Below, in pieces: positions 7,343 through 16,019 of a stretch of DNA of 64,000 nt (the stretch's first letter is position 1; every line of letters begins with the position of its first letter). Source of the stretch: Mesorhizobium wenxiniae. GTDB lineage: Bacteria > Pseudomonadota > Alphaproteobacteria > Rhizobiales > Rhizobiaceae. The DNA lies in contig NZ_NPKH01000014.1 of the NCBI RefSeq assembly GCF_002284535.1, positions 310,001 through 374,000 on the forward strand. Direction: 5' to 3'. The notes beneath the pieces are model-generated. The model was not told the origin of the DNA, ran no database searches, and was given only the letters and a program-made list of their open reading frames with translations. Position numbers and translations under genes: made by a program.

Positions 7343-8818
7343 TTATTTGTCGGTGATGATCTTGACCTTGTCGCCGGCGGACACTGCTGCACCGGGCGAC
7401 ATCGCGTTGAGCACCCTGAACAGGTCCAGCTTGCGATCGACGCCGACCATCTGCGCGGCGAGCGACCCCATGGTCTGTCCCGGCCGCACCGTGACAACGC
7501 GGATATGCAGCGGCTTCAGCGCCGCTTTCTCGGTTGCGCTCAAGATACGGAAGGAGCCGCTGACCGAGCGCGCCACGGCATCCAGCGAGGTGCTTGCGGA
7601 AGGTGCCGCGGTCAACAGCCGGTAGACCTGACCGCCGGCGCGGATCACCGCGATGTCGAACTGCCAGCCCTCGGCGCTGGCATGCGCTGTCGCCGCCTCG
7701 TTGCCATTGATCGTTTCCTGGCGCACGCTGCTTTCGTCGAGACCGGCCACCCAGCCGCTGCGGATGTAGTCGGTCAGCGAGCGGCTCTTGTCGATCGAAA
7801 CGCCGTCGAAGCGGATCGCTATGTCGCCTGGCCCGGTTGCCGTCACCGCCGCGGCCGAGTTGTCGATGATGAAGCCGTCGGGCACCGAGAACGACACGCC
7901 GAGCCCCGGATGCAGGAAGGTTTCGCCACGCACATAGCCCTCCTCTGGTGTGTCGCCGTAGAGCAGGCCGTCTATGCCGGCGAGGAAGGCGTCGCGGTCG
8001 CGCGTGCCGACGCCGGGCGCACCGAACTGTCGGGCATGACGCTGCGCCAGATCGATGCGTTGCGGCGTGTTGGGATGCGTCGCCAGGAAGTCGAGGCTGG
8101 CGTCGGTGGCGCCGCTGATAGAGCGGAAATCGGTGTAGGCCGACATGGACTGCAGGAAGCGGCCGGCGGCAAAGGGATCGAAGCCCGCCTCGCCGATCGA
8201 CTTGATGCCGATGCCGTCGGCCTCAAGCTCCTGATTGCGCGAGAACTGGGCAAGCCGCAGCTTGCCGCGGATCAGTGCCGCCTTGGCGGTCGGGCTGTCG
8301 CCGAGCACATCCGAGACGACCTTGGTTGCAAACCCCTCCTCAGCCTCGAGCTGCTGGCGCTGCAAGCCGTGGTTTGCAGTGACGTGGCCCATCTCATGCG
8401 CGATGACCGCGGCGAGCTCGGCCGAATCGTTGGCCAGCGCCAACAGGCCGCGCGTGATGTAGAGATAGCCGCCCGGCAGCGCGAAAGCATTGACGTTGGG
8501 CGAATTGAGGATGGTGATGCGGTAGGTCTGGGTCGGGTTGGCGGACACCACGGTCAGACTGCCGACGACCTTGGCGACCATGCGCTCGAGTTTAGGATCG
8601 GAATACTCGCCGCCATAGGTGGCGAGGATGCGCGGGTGCTGCGCCTTCGCCATTTCAGCGAGCTTGCTGTTGGCGGCGACATTGTCGACCGTGATCGGTT
8701 TGTTGGAAGGCTGGAACCCGGATTCCTGAACGTCCGGAGGCGTGAACATCTGGCAGCTTGCCAGCGCCATGGCAAAGCCGGCCAGCGCGAGGAAGCGCGC
8801 CAGCGGTTTCCTTCTCAC
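7343..8818 (-). CDS. M48 family metalloprotease lipoprotein with LysM-like tail
   Basis: 491 residues. A lipoprotein signal (MRRKPLARFLALAGFAMALAS, lipobox LASC, Cys22) is followed by an M48 peptidase domain with HEMGH at 141-145 in AAVIAHEMGHVTANHG and the downstream glutamate motif NQELEADGIGIKSIGEAGFDP. The last about 55 residues (VVTVRPGQTMGSLAAQMVG.. LFRVLNAM.. VSAGDKVKII) form a LysM-like peptidoglycan-binding module. It resembles BepA/YfgC envelope proteases that clear misassembled outer-membrane proteins; that role is inferred from the family. It is preceded by a mosaic repeat and has no operon partner. Confidence 0.92.
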   Translation of the reverse strand: MRRKPLARFLALAGFAMALASCQMFTPPDVQESGFQPSNKPITVDNVAANSKLAEMAKAQHPRILATYGGEYSDPKLERMVAKVVGSLTVVSANPTQTYRITILNSPNVNAFALPGGYLYITRGLLALANDSAELAAVIAHEMGHVTANHGLQRQQLEAEEGFATKVVSDVLGDSPTAKAALIRGKLRLAQFSRNQELEADGIGIKSIGEAGFDPFAAGRFLQSMSAYTDFRSISGATDASLDFLATHPNTPQRIDLAQRHARQFGAPGVGTRDRDAFLAGIDGLLYGDTPEEGYVRGETFLHPGLGVSFSVPDGFIIDNSAAAVTATGPGDIAIRFDGVSIDKSRSLTDYIRSGWVAGLDESSVRQETINGNEAATAHASAEGWQFDIAVIRAGGQVYRLLTAAPSASTSLDAVARSVSGSFRILSATEKAALKPLHIRVVTVRPGQTMGSLAAQMVGVDRKLDLFRVLNAMSPGAAVSAGDKVKIITDK

Positions 8819-8865
8819 TCTGTCGGTGCCGGTCGGCAGAACAGCTTCCTTTCGGGTCTCAGCAC

Positions 8866-8955
8866 ATGGCCCCGAAAATCGGGCATCGATTTTCAGAAAG
8901 GATCATACGCACAATCAACTGCCACAGCGTCCTTCGCGCCCACGAGCACGCATGA
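8866..8955 (+). repeat. RIME-like intergenic mosaic element, copy 2
   Basis: Contains CCCCGAAAATCGGGCATCGA, an AGAAAGGATCATACGCACAA-like core and CCACAGCGTCCTTCGCGCCC. It matches copies near 2611, 19121 and 43881. It fills the space between the M48 gene and the end of thiQ; the rest of 8819-9067 shows no gene. Confidence 0.65.
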
Positions 8956-9067
8956 CACCGAAGTGGCAAATCACAACCTATGCCGGACCAGTATCGGAGG
9001 ACCTAGCCACACTACTTTGACCATGGCAAGCAAGCACCACATCGCCTGAACCCGGTTTGGCCGTAAA

Positions 9068-9838
9068 TTATGTCCGCTTCCGGGCAACATCTCGTGATCC
9101 CGCGCCAAACGGACCTGCACCGATATAGTGCCGGAAGGCTTCCGGTCCAGCCTTGGTAAAAAAATCGGCGACAGTCCCGGTTGCGGCAACCGTGGCATTG
9201 TCCAGGAACACCATGTCCTGGCCGATACGGTGGGCGTCCTCCGGCTGATGCGTGACGAACAGCACCGTCATGCGCCGCTCTGCATGAACGTCGGCTACCA
9301 GATCGAGCATGTCGTCGCGCAAGGCCGGTCCGAGCGAGGCGAACGGTTCGTCGAGCAAGAGCACCGGCCGGTCGCGCACCAGGACGCGGGCGAGCGCGAC
9401 GCGTTGCCGCTCGCCACCGGAGAGTTCGCGCGGCAGGCGCTGTTGCTTGCCGGCAAGGCCGACGCGCTTGAGCGCTGCGGCGACCGCAGCGTGGTCGGCC
9501 TCGGTCAGCCTGAGCGACGGTGAGCGGCCAAGGCCGACATTTCGTTCGACCGAAAGATGGGCAAAGAGATTGTTTTCCTGGAACACCATCGACACCGGCC
9601 GCGCCGACGGCGGTTTGGCGCCGAAATCGGCGCCGCCGATCAGCACGCGGCCCGATCGCGGCGTCTCGAAGCCGGCCACCAGATTGAGCAGTGTCGATTT
9701 TCCCGAACCGCTCGACCCCATGATGGCGGTGATCTTCGAGGCGGCGAACTCGACATCGAATAAAAACGGCGCTTCGCCATAGCTGAACGAGACCTTTTCC
9801 AGCCGCACAGCCGTACCGCTTTCGCTGTTGAGCGTCAT
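9068..9838 (-). CDS. thiQ: Thiamine ABC importer ATPase ThiQ
   Basis: 256 residues. ABC ATPase with Walker [10 protein letters not shown], signature LSGGERQR, Walker [15 protein letters not shown] and H-loop VTHQ. It drives uptake of thiamine by ThiBP. The start at 9838 ([10 protein letters not shown]) overlaps the thiP stop by four bases (ATGA); a longer ORF start at 9862 has no support. Last gene of the TPP-riboswitch-controlled operon thiB-thiP-thiQ. No terminator is obvious before the mosaic repeat at 8866-8955. Confidence 0.93.
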   Translation of the reverse strand: MTLNSESGTAVRLEKVSFSYGEAPFLFDVEFAASKITAIMGSSGSGKSTLLNLVAGFETPRSGRVLIGGADFGAKPPSARPVSMVFQENNLFAHLSVERNVGLGRSPSLRLTEADHAAVAAALKRVGLAGKQQRLPRELSGGERQRVALARVLVRDRPVLLLDEPFASLGPALRDDMLDLVADVHAERRMTVLFVTHQPEDAHRIGQDMVFLDNATVAATGTVADFFTKAGPEAFRHYIGAGPFGAGSRDVARKRT

Positions 9839-11454
9839 GATTTTTCTCCCCGTCCCAGCCACTCCGCGGCCAGGACAAGCGCGAGACAGACCAGGCCGAG
9901 CAGCAATGCCAGGCCTGCCGCGTCCATAGTGCGGTAGCTGCCCATGCGCGACAGCAAGAGATAAGGCAGCGTCTGCAGGGAGTCGCTGCCGAACAGGGCA
10001 ATGACGCCGAGATCGCCGAGCGACAAAGCCATCGCGAACGCGAAACCGGTGGCGAGCGGCCGCCGCAGCGACGGCCAGTCGACCAGCCGGAACCGGTCCC
10101 AGCCCGAAATGCCAAGCAGTAAACAGAGCCGTTCGTGGCGTTCGCTCGCCGCATCATAGCCGGGGCGAATGGCGCGGATGGCAAACGGCATCGCCATCAC
10201 CGCGTTGACGGCGACGACCATGACAGGGGCGATGGCAAAGACATCGCTAAAAGTACGCAGGAGAAGGAACCAGCCGGCGCCGATTACGATGGGCGGCACG
10301 ACGAGGACGAGGCCGGCGCCGGTATCGGTGGCGTATTCGAGCAGCGTCTTGGCGTCGACGCGACGCCTCAAGGCCAGCGCCCGTCGTGCCATGACGAGCG
10401 ACAGCGACAGCGCCACTGAAAGCAGCGCCGCCAGCAAGGCGAGCACGGCGCTGGTCAGCGTTGCCTGCCGCACCGCGCGCTCGGCCGCCAGCCGGCCGAG
10501 ATCGGCGCCAAGGCCTGACGTCACCGTGGCCGCCATCGGCCCGGCGACGAACAGCAATGCCAGAACGATCAATGCTGCGTTCAGCGCGGTCTCGGCCGTA
10601 CCAGCCGAAAGATACCGGCGCGGTGCCACCGGCAGGTTGGCGTCGCCGACGGTGTTGGAGCCAAGCCGCATCAATGCAAGCACCACGATGAAGGTCAGCG
10701 CGATCTGCAGCAGTGTCAGCGTCACCGCGCGGGCAGGATCGAAATCGAAACGCAGCGCCTGATAGATGGCGACCTCCAGTGTCGTCGCGCGCGGCCCGCC
10801 GCCCAGCGTGAGCACGATGGTAAAGGATGTGATGCAGAGCATGAAGACAAGCCCGGCGACGCCTGGCAGTGCCGCACGCAGCGTCGGCCATTCGATCAAC
10901 CGGAATGCGGGCCTGGCACCCATGCCGAGCTGGCTCGCCAGCCGCCACTGGTCGGCCGGCACCGTCGCCAGCGCCTCGAGGAACAGCCGCGTCGCCAGCG
11001 GCAGATTGAAGAAGACATGGGCTACGAGGATGCCGGACAGGCCGTATATGCCCGGCCAGCCCTGACCGCCAATCGCGGTGAGCACGCCGGCGAAATAGCC
11101 GGCACGGCCATAGAGAGCCAGAATGCCGAGTGCGGCGACGATGGCCGGCAGCGCAAGCGGCACGGCGAAGAGCTGCAGGATCAAGGCACGACCAAAGAAG
11201 CGCGGATGCCGCGAAAGCGCCCGCGCAACGAACAGCGCCGGCACCACGGAAAGCAGTGTCGACAGCAAAGCCTGCCACAGCGTGAAACGGGCGACACGGA
11301 AGAGGTAGGAATCGAAAGTCGACGCGGCGCCGGTCGGGTTGCGTGTAGCTTCAAGGATGAGCCCGGCGAACGCTCCGCCGATCAGCAGCGCAACAGCGGC
11401 AAGCGCGATGGTGCCGGCGGTGACGCGGGGATCGGCAGGATATCCGGTATGCAT
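9835..11454 (-). CDS. thiP: Thiamine ABC importer permease ThiP
   Basis: 539 residues, a fused double permease: two BPD_transp_1 halves, each with about six membrane segments, as in the Fe3+/thiamine permease family. Coupling loops are visible near [24 protein letters not shown] and [22 protein letters not shown]. It forms the membrane channel for thiamine with ThiQ, fed by periplasmic ThiB. It is separated from thiB by 248 bases carrying a large palindromic repeat, unusual inside an operon. Confidence 0.93.
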   Translation of the reverse strand: MHTGYPADPRVTAGTIALAAVALLIGGAFAGLILEATRNPTGAASTFDSYLFRVARFTLWQALLSTLLSVVPALFVARALSRHPRFFGRALILQLFAVPLALPAIVAALGILALYGRAGYFAGVLTAIGGQGWPGIYGLSGILVAHVFFNLPLATRLFLEALATVPADQWRLASQLGMGARPAFRLIEWPTLRAALPGVAGLVFMLCITSFTIVLTLGGGPRATTLEVAIYQALRFDFDPARAVTLTLLQIALTFIVVLALMRLGSNTVGDANLPVAPRRYLSAGTAETALNAALIVLALLFVAGPMAATVTSGLGADLGRLAAERAVRQATLTSAVLALLAALLSVALSLSLVMARRALALRRRVDAKTLLEYATDTGAGLVLVVPPIVIGAGWFLLLRTFSDVFAIAPVMVVAVNAVMAMPFAIRAIRPGYDAASERHERLCLLLGISGWDRFRLVDWPSLRRPLATGFAFAMALSLGDLGVIALFGSDSLQTLPYLLLSRMGSYRTMDAAGLALLLGLVCLALVLAAEWLGRGEKS

Positions 11455-11522
11455 GCCGCCCTGCCTGGTTCAACGATCGTCGAAGCAGAAAATATGGCTG
11501 AGGCCGAGTTCCCGCCCACGCT

Positions 11523-11667
11523 CCTCTGTCCTGCCGGACATCTCCCCCCCAAGGGGGGAGATTGGCAGCTTTACCCTCGCCTCAATCTTTCGACTGTCGC
11601 GATTGGCGAAAGCGGAAGTGACAGCCGATCTCCCCACTTGAGGGGGAGATGTCCGGCAGGACAGAGG
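11523..11667. repeat. 145-bp nested palindromic element inside the thi operon
   Basis: Outer arms CCTCTGTCCTGCCGGACATC.. (11523-11548) and its perfect 26-base complement (11642-11667) enclose inner arms GGGGAGATTGGC and GCCGATCTCCCC (one mismatch), with a centre containing GATTGGCGAAAGCGGAAGTG. It has no coding capacity. Similar C- and G-run elements are recalled from many Mesorhizobium intergenic spaces. If transcribed from thiB towards thiP it would fold into a very stable hairpin. Confidence 0.85.
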
Positions 11668-11702
11668 GGGGCGCCGTAGAGTGATCATCTTTCAATCACA
11701 AG

Positions 11703-12716
11703 CTACTTGCTCATCACCGACAGCCATTCGTCGACCCAGGCCTTGCGGTTGGCGGCGACCTCTTCGGGGCTGAACAGCAAAGTCTTGGTCGGCTTGACGA
11801 GCTTGTCGAAGGCCGGATTGAGCGGCTTGTCAGTTTTGCCGGCAGGAAACATCCAGTTGGTCTCGGGGATGACATCCTGGAATTTCGGCCCGGTCATGAA
11901 AGTCAAGAACTGTTTCGCCAACGGGTTCTTCGCACCCGTGGTGGTTATGCCGGCAACCTCGATCTGCAGATACTCGCCCTCCTCGAAGGACGCCGCCTGA
12001 TAGCGTTCAGTGTTTTCGGCGACCATGTGATAGGCCGGCGACGTGGTATAGGACAGCACCATCGGCGCCTCACCCTTGGTGAAAAGGCCATAGGCCTCGC
12101 TCCAGCCCGGCGTCACGGTGAGCACCTTTGCCTTAAGCTTGGCCCAGGCTTCCGGCGCCTTGTCGCCATAAACCGACCTCACCCACAACAGCAGGCCGAG
12201 ACCGGGCGTCGAGGTGCGCGGATCCTGGATGACGATCTTCTCATCGGCATTGCCGTCGACCAATTCCTTCAGGCTCTTCGGCGGGGTCTTTAGCTTTTCG
12301 GTGTCGTAGACGACGGCGAAATAGCCATAGTCGAACGGCACGAAAATATTGTCGCTCCAGCCACCCGGCACATTGACGTCGATGACGACGCCATGCGGCG
12401 AAAACAGGCCGGTGGCCTTGGCTTCGGCCGTCAGATTGGTGTCGAGGCCGAGCACGATGTCGGCCTTGGTTGCGGCGCCTTCCAGCTTGACACGGTTGAG
12501 CAGGGCGACGCCGTCGGCGACCGCGACGAATTCGAGAGTACAGCCGCATTCGGCCTCGAAGGCCTTCTTCACCGCGGGGCCTGGACCCCAGTCGGCGGTG
12601 AAGCTCTCATAGGTATAGACGGTGAGTTTTTCCTGCGCGGATGCCGGCCCGATGCCGGCGAGAAGGGCCGCCGCAAGCAGCATTGCCGAAACAAGAGTGT
12701 ATAAAAACGTGCGCAT
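11703..12716 (-). CDS. thiB: Thiamine-binding periplasmic protein ThiB
   Basis: 337 residues. Signal peptide [27 protein letters not shown] (cleavage about residue 27) followed by the thiamine-binding SBP fold: [20 protein letters not shown], then [25 protein letters not shown]. The motif [23 protein letters not shown] is typical of E. coli TbpA/ThiB. AAGGAGG precedes the ATG by six bases and can be masked by the riboswitch expression platform. First gene of thiBPQ. Confidence 0.94.
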   Translation of the reverse strand: MRTFLYTLVSAMLLAAALLAGIGPASAQEKLTVYTYESFTADWGPGPAVKKAFEAECGCTLEFVAVADGVALLNRVKLEGAATKADIVLGLDTNLTAEAKATGLFSPHGVVIDVNVPGGWSDNIFVPFDYGYFAVVYDTEKLKTPPKSLKELVDGNADEKIVIQDPRTSTPGLGLLLWVRSVYGDKAPEAWAKLKAKVLTVTPGWSEAYGLFTKGEAPMVLSYTTSPAYHMVAENTERYQAASFEEGEYLQIEVAGITTTGAKNPLAKQFLTFMTGPKFQDVIPETNWMFPAGKTDKPLNPAFDKLVKPTKTLLFSPEEVAANRKAWVDEWLSVMSK

Positions 12717-12719
12717 CGG

Positions 12720-12870
12720 CGCCTCCTTCGTTCACGTTGAAAGGAATTGAGGCGTCGGGCTGTCCGAAACGTCTAATCCCTCCGCCGGTACAAACCGGAT
12801 CAGGTTCAGCGGGTTGGCATGGTTGCCTCTCAGCTGGTCCGCGAAGATCGCGTCCAGCACCCCGTTAGAG
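12720..12870 (-). promoter_or_regulatory. TPP riboswitch (THI element) controlling thiBPQ
   Basis: On the minus strand the aptamer runs from 12870 to 12771: closing stem TCTAA/TTAGA, GGGGTGC, the thi-box core GCTGAGAGG, then GAACCTGATCCGGTTTGTAC and CGGCGGAGGGA. Between aptamer and gene, CGCCTC (12754-12749) can pair with GAGGCG (12725-12720), which overlaps the thiB ribosome-binding site AAGGAGG. The switch therefore probably acts on translation: TPP bound, thiB shut off. The aptamer identification is firm; the platform is inference. Confidence 0.93.
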
Positions 12871-12976
12871 CGTTTCGACACATAGGCCCGGCCCAGGTGT
12901 GGCGCAAGCGGAAGTTTGCCGGGCATCCGGAACGCGGCCTTCCGTTTCGCAAGCAGGGCTGGTAAGGGCCACGCAT

Positions 12977-13621
12977 ATGAGCAAATTCACCATCCTGCTT
13001 GGCGGCGATCTGATCCGCACGCCGCTGCTCGACCGCCAGGTCGCTGGCACGCGTGTCATCGCCGCCGACGCCGGCATGAGCCATGCCCGGACGCTGAGCC
13101 TGACGCCGGAACTCTGGGTCGGCGACTTCGATTCGGTGCCGGCGGATCTGCCGGACGAGCTGACCGCCGTGCCCCGCCAGGTGTTTCCGGCAGAAAAGGA
13201 CAAGACCGACGGCGAACTGGCTATCGCCGCCGCGCTCGAACGCGGCGCGACCAGCCTCGTGCTTGCCGGCGCGTTCGGTGGCAAGCGGACCGACCACGCC
13301 TTCTTGCACCTGGCGCTCAGCGTCCGACTGGCCGAGGCAGGGACGGAGGTGCTTTTGACCAGCGGCGCACAGGAAGGCATCCCCTTGCTTCGCGGAAAGG
13401 CCGGCTTCGACTACGCCGATGGCACGCTGTTTTCGATTCTCGGCTTTTCCGACCTTTCCGGCCTGACCGTGACCGGCGCCAAATGGCCGCTGAACCATAT
13501 CGAGATGGCGTTCGGCTCGTCGCTGACCATTTCCAATGAGGTCAAGGGCCGGCTCGAAATCGCGCTGGGTAGCGGCCGCGCGCTGTTGCTCGCCCACCCA
13601 TTCCCGCTTACCGAAAGCTGA
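12977..13621 (+). CDS. thiN: Thiamine diphosphokinase
   Basis: 214 residues. Thiamine pyrophosphokinase family (EC 2.7.6.2, ATP + thiamine to TPP + AMP): VIAADAGMSHARTL, WVGDFDSVP, FPAEKDKTDGELAIAAALERGA and LAGAFGGKRTDHAFLHL carry the conserved Asp residues for Mg-ATP and thiamine. The start MSKFTILLGGD at 12977 has a TAAGGG box; an upstream in-frame start at 12899 would overlap the divergent control region. Divergent from thiBPQ, so imported thiamine is converted directly to the cofactor that closes the riboswitch. The ABC-F gene follows one base after its stop. Confidence 0.93.
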   Translation: MSKFTILLGGDLIRTPLLDRQVAGTRVIAADAGMSHARTLSLTPELWVGDFDSVPADLPDELTAVPRQVFPAEKDKTDGELAIAAALERGATSLVLAGAFGGKRTDHAFLHLALSVRLAEAGTEVLLTSGAQEGIPLLRGKAGFDYADGTLFSILGFSDLSGLTVTGAKWPLNHIEMAFGSSLTISNEVKGRLEIALGSGRALLLAHPFPLTES

Positions 13622-13622
13622 C

Positions 13623-15446
13623 ATGGCGCCGCCACTTCTCAATCTCGACGGGATAAAACTGACCTTCGGTGGCACGCCGCTGCTCGACGGAGCGGAACTG
13701 ACGGCGTCGGCGGGCGACAAGATCGCTTTGGTCGGCCGCAACGGCTCGGGCAAGTCGACGTTGCTCAAGATCGCTGCGGGATTGATCGAGCCGCAGGACG
13801 GCGAGGTGTTCCGCCAGCCTTCGGCGACAGTGCGCTACCTGCCGCAAATGCCCGACATGGATGGTTTCGCCAGCGTCCGCGCCTACGTCGAGGCGGGGCT
13901 CGGACCCGCCGACGATCCCTACCGCGCCACCTATCTGATGGAGCATCTCGGCCTGTCCGGCGACGAGCGGCCGAACGATCTCTCCGGCGGCGAGGCGCGC
14001 CGTGCCGCCCTTGCCCGCGTCATGGCGCCGGAGCCCGACATTCTCCTCCTTGATGAGCCGACCAACCATCTCGACCTGTCGGTCATCGAGTGGCTGGAGG
14101 AGGAGCTTGGCCGCACCTCTTCGGCGCTGATCGTCATCTCGCACGACCGCCGTTTCCTCGAGCGCGTGTCACGCGCCACTGTCTGGCTCGATCGCGGCCA
14201 GACCCGCAGGCTCGACAAGGGCTTTGGCCATTTCGAGGAATGGCGCGACAACGTGCTGGAAGAAGAAGAGCGCGAGCAGCACAAGCTTGGCCGCCAGATC
14301 GTACGCGAGGAGCACTGGTTGCGCTACGGCGTGACGGCAAGGCGCAAGCGCAACATGCGCCGGCTCGGCGAACTGCAGACCATGCGCCAGCGTTTTCGTG
14401 GCCATCGCGGCGCCGAGGGTGCGGCGACCATGGTGGCCAGCGACGCCGCCGAATCCGGCAAGCTGGTGATCGAGGCCAAGAACATCGAGAAGAGCTTTGG
14501 CGATCTTACCGTGGTCAAGGGCTTCTCGACCCGCATCCAGCGCGGCGATCGTGTCGGCCTGGTCGGCCCGAACGGCGCCGGCAAGACGACGCTGTTGAAG
14601 ATGCTGACCGGCGAATTGAAGCCGGACTCAGGCTCGGTGCGGCTCGGCACCAATCTGGAGGTCGCCACGCTCGACCAGAAGCGCGAGGCGGTCGACCCGG
14701 CCGAAACGCTGGCGCAATACCTCACCGACGGGCTCGGCGAGAACCTTGTCATCAATGGCGAGCAGCGCCACGTCGTCTCCTATATGAAGGATTTCCTGTT
14801 CAAGCCGGAACAGGCGCGCACGCCGGTGCGCGAGCTTTCGGGCGGCGAGCGGGCGCGGCTGCTGCTCGCCCGCGTGCTGGCGCGGCCGGCAAACCTGCTG
14901 GTGCTCGACGAGCCGACCAACGATCTCGACATGGAGACACTGGAACTGCTTCAGGAACTGGTCGCCGGTTTTGCCGGTACCGTCATCCTGGTCAGCCACG
15001 ACCGCGATTTCCTCGATCGCACGGTGACCAGCCTAATCGCGCCGGACGGCGGCGGCCGCTGGATCGAATATGCCGGCGGCTATTCCGACATGCTAGCGCA
15101 GCGCGGCGGCACCAGGCTAGACAACCGCAAGGCACGGCCGCCAAAGGCGGAGACCAGCGAAGTGGCGGCGGCAGGCAGGACCGAAGCAGCTGCGCCGAAG
15201 GGTCCAGCAAAGAAACTGTCGTTCAAGCAGAAATTCGCGCTGGAATCACTGCCGAAGAAGATCGAGGCGGTGAATGCCTCGATCTCACGGCTGGAGAACA
15301 ACATCGCCGACCCGGCCTATTACGAGCGCGACCCGGCCTCATTCCAGAAGACCATCGCCGCCCTCGATAAGGAGCGCGCCACGCTGGCAGCGCTCGAGGA
15401 GGAATGGCTGGAGCTGGAGATGCTGCGCGAGGAGATGGAGGGGTAG
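13623..15446 (+). CDS. ABC-F ATPase (Uup-like)
   Basis: 607 residues with two ABC domains and no membrane segments. Domain 1: GRNGSGKST, LSGGEARR, ILLLDEPTNHLD. Domain 2: GPNGAGKTT, LSGGERAR, LLVLDEPTNDLD. The interdomain linker (about residues 215-290, rich in Glu/Arg) is the P-site-tRNA-interaction motif region. The last about 80 residues (FKQKFALESLPKKIEAVNAS.. LDKERATLAALEEEW) form a coiled coil, as in Uup. ABC-F proteins act on ribosomes; Uup also affects transposon excision. The start directly follows thiN with one base between, so the two are coupled; the metabolic link is unclear. Confidence 0.92.
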   Translation: MAPPLLNLDGIKLTFGGTPLLDGAELTASAGDKIALVGRNGSGKSTLLKIAAGLIEPQDGEVFRQPSATVRYLPQMPDMDGFASVRAYVEAGLGPADDPYRATYLMEHLGLSGDERPNDLSGGEARRAALARVMAPEPDILLLDEPTNHLDLSVIEWLEEELGRTSSALIVISHDRRFLERVSRATVWLDRGQTRRLDKGFGHFEEWRDNVLEEEEREQHKLGRQIVREEHWLRYGVTARRKRNMRRLGELQTMRQRFRGHRGAEGAATMVASDAAESGKLVIEAKNIEKSFGDLTVVKGFSTRIQRGDRVGLVGPNGAGKTTLLKMLTGELKPDSGSVRLGTNLEVATLDQKREAVDPAETLAQYLTDGLGENLVINGEQRHVVSYMKDFLFKPEQARTPVRELSGGERARLLLARVLARPANLLVLDEPTNDLDMETLELLQELVAGFAGTVILVSHDRDFLDRTVTSLIAPDGGGRWIEYAGGYSDMLAQRGGTRLDNRKARPPKAETSEVAAAGRTEAAAPKGPAKKLSFKQKFALESLPKKIEAVNASISRLENNIADPAYYERDPASFQKTIAALDKERATLAALEEEWLELEMLREEMEG

Positions 15447-15488
15447 GGATTTCATGCGTGCTTTTATGCGCCTACCTTATGCGCATGA

Positions 15489-15686
15489 ATGGGAGCTGCT
15501 CCATTGATCGAAGACGCCAAGGCGCTCGGTATTAACATATCTCGCGCCGCCGAGGAGGGTATCGCCAAGGCGATTTCAGCCGAAAAAACGCGCCGGTGGC
15601 AGGAGGAAAACAGGGAGACGATCGAGAGCTCTAACGGCTATGTCAGGCGCAACGGACTGCCACTGGCCAAGTACCGGCCGTTTTGA
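15489..15686 (+). pseudogene. ccdA-like antitoxin, N-terminally truncated
   Basis: 65 residues. Residues 6-65 match the CcdA family core: LIEDAKALGINISRAAEEG, then RRWQEENRETIESSNGYVRRNG and a final LPLAKYRPF. The N-terminal beta-strand that makes the ribbon-helix-helix DNA-binding part (normally about ten more residues, NLSIN-like) is absent, and an in-frame TGA sits directly before the ATG. The stop overlaps the start of the ccdB remnant (TTGA), the normal antitoxin-toxin coupling. It lies 42 bases after the ABC-F gene. It might still bind toxin, but autoregulation by DNA binding looks lost. Confidence 0.7.
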
Positions 15687-15986
15687 TCGCGCGTTACGAT
15701 TTCTACCGGAGAGCTGAAGGCGACGGCTATCTGCTCGACGTTCAGGCTGATCTTCTTAAAAGTCTAAACACAAGGGTTGTCATCCCGTTGATGCCGCCCA
15801 ACACGGCCCCGGTGCCGGGCCGCCGGCTAAACCCCACCTTCACGATCAACGGCAGTGACCATGTCATGGTCACTCAATTCATATTAGCCTTGATGGGCTT
15901 CTGAATTGCCTGCTGCCGAAGGAAATCTTTCCAGTCGTCACGACGACATCGTGGCCGCACTCGACATGCTGTTCCAAGGCTTCTGA
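15683..15986 (+). pseudogene. ccdB-like toxin, frameshifted
   Basis: The 5' part (TTG start at 15683) encodes MIARYDFYRRAEGDGYLLDV, then LNTRVVIPLMP and RRLNPTFTINGSDHVMVTQF, the CcdB gyrase-poison family. That frame stops at 15902-15904. A second frame then encodes the family's C-terminus (..GNLSSRHDDIVAALDMLFQGF), ending at 15984-15986. One base has been gained or lost between about 15885 and 15903; the rejoined length, about 101 codons, is the normal CcdB size. The start codon has also drifted from ATG to TTG. CcdB needs its last three residues to poison gyrase, so the toxin should be dead. Confidence 0.8.
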
Positions 15987-16019
15987 GCCAAAGGGAGCGT
16001 TGAGGCTGGTGAGCCGGCC

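Noticed and set aside
13536..13622. N-terminal extension of the ABC-F protein
   Set aside because: The extra residues are a shadow of the thiN 3' end; family members start at MAPPLLNLDGIKL, with the ATG one base after the thiN stop.
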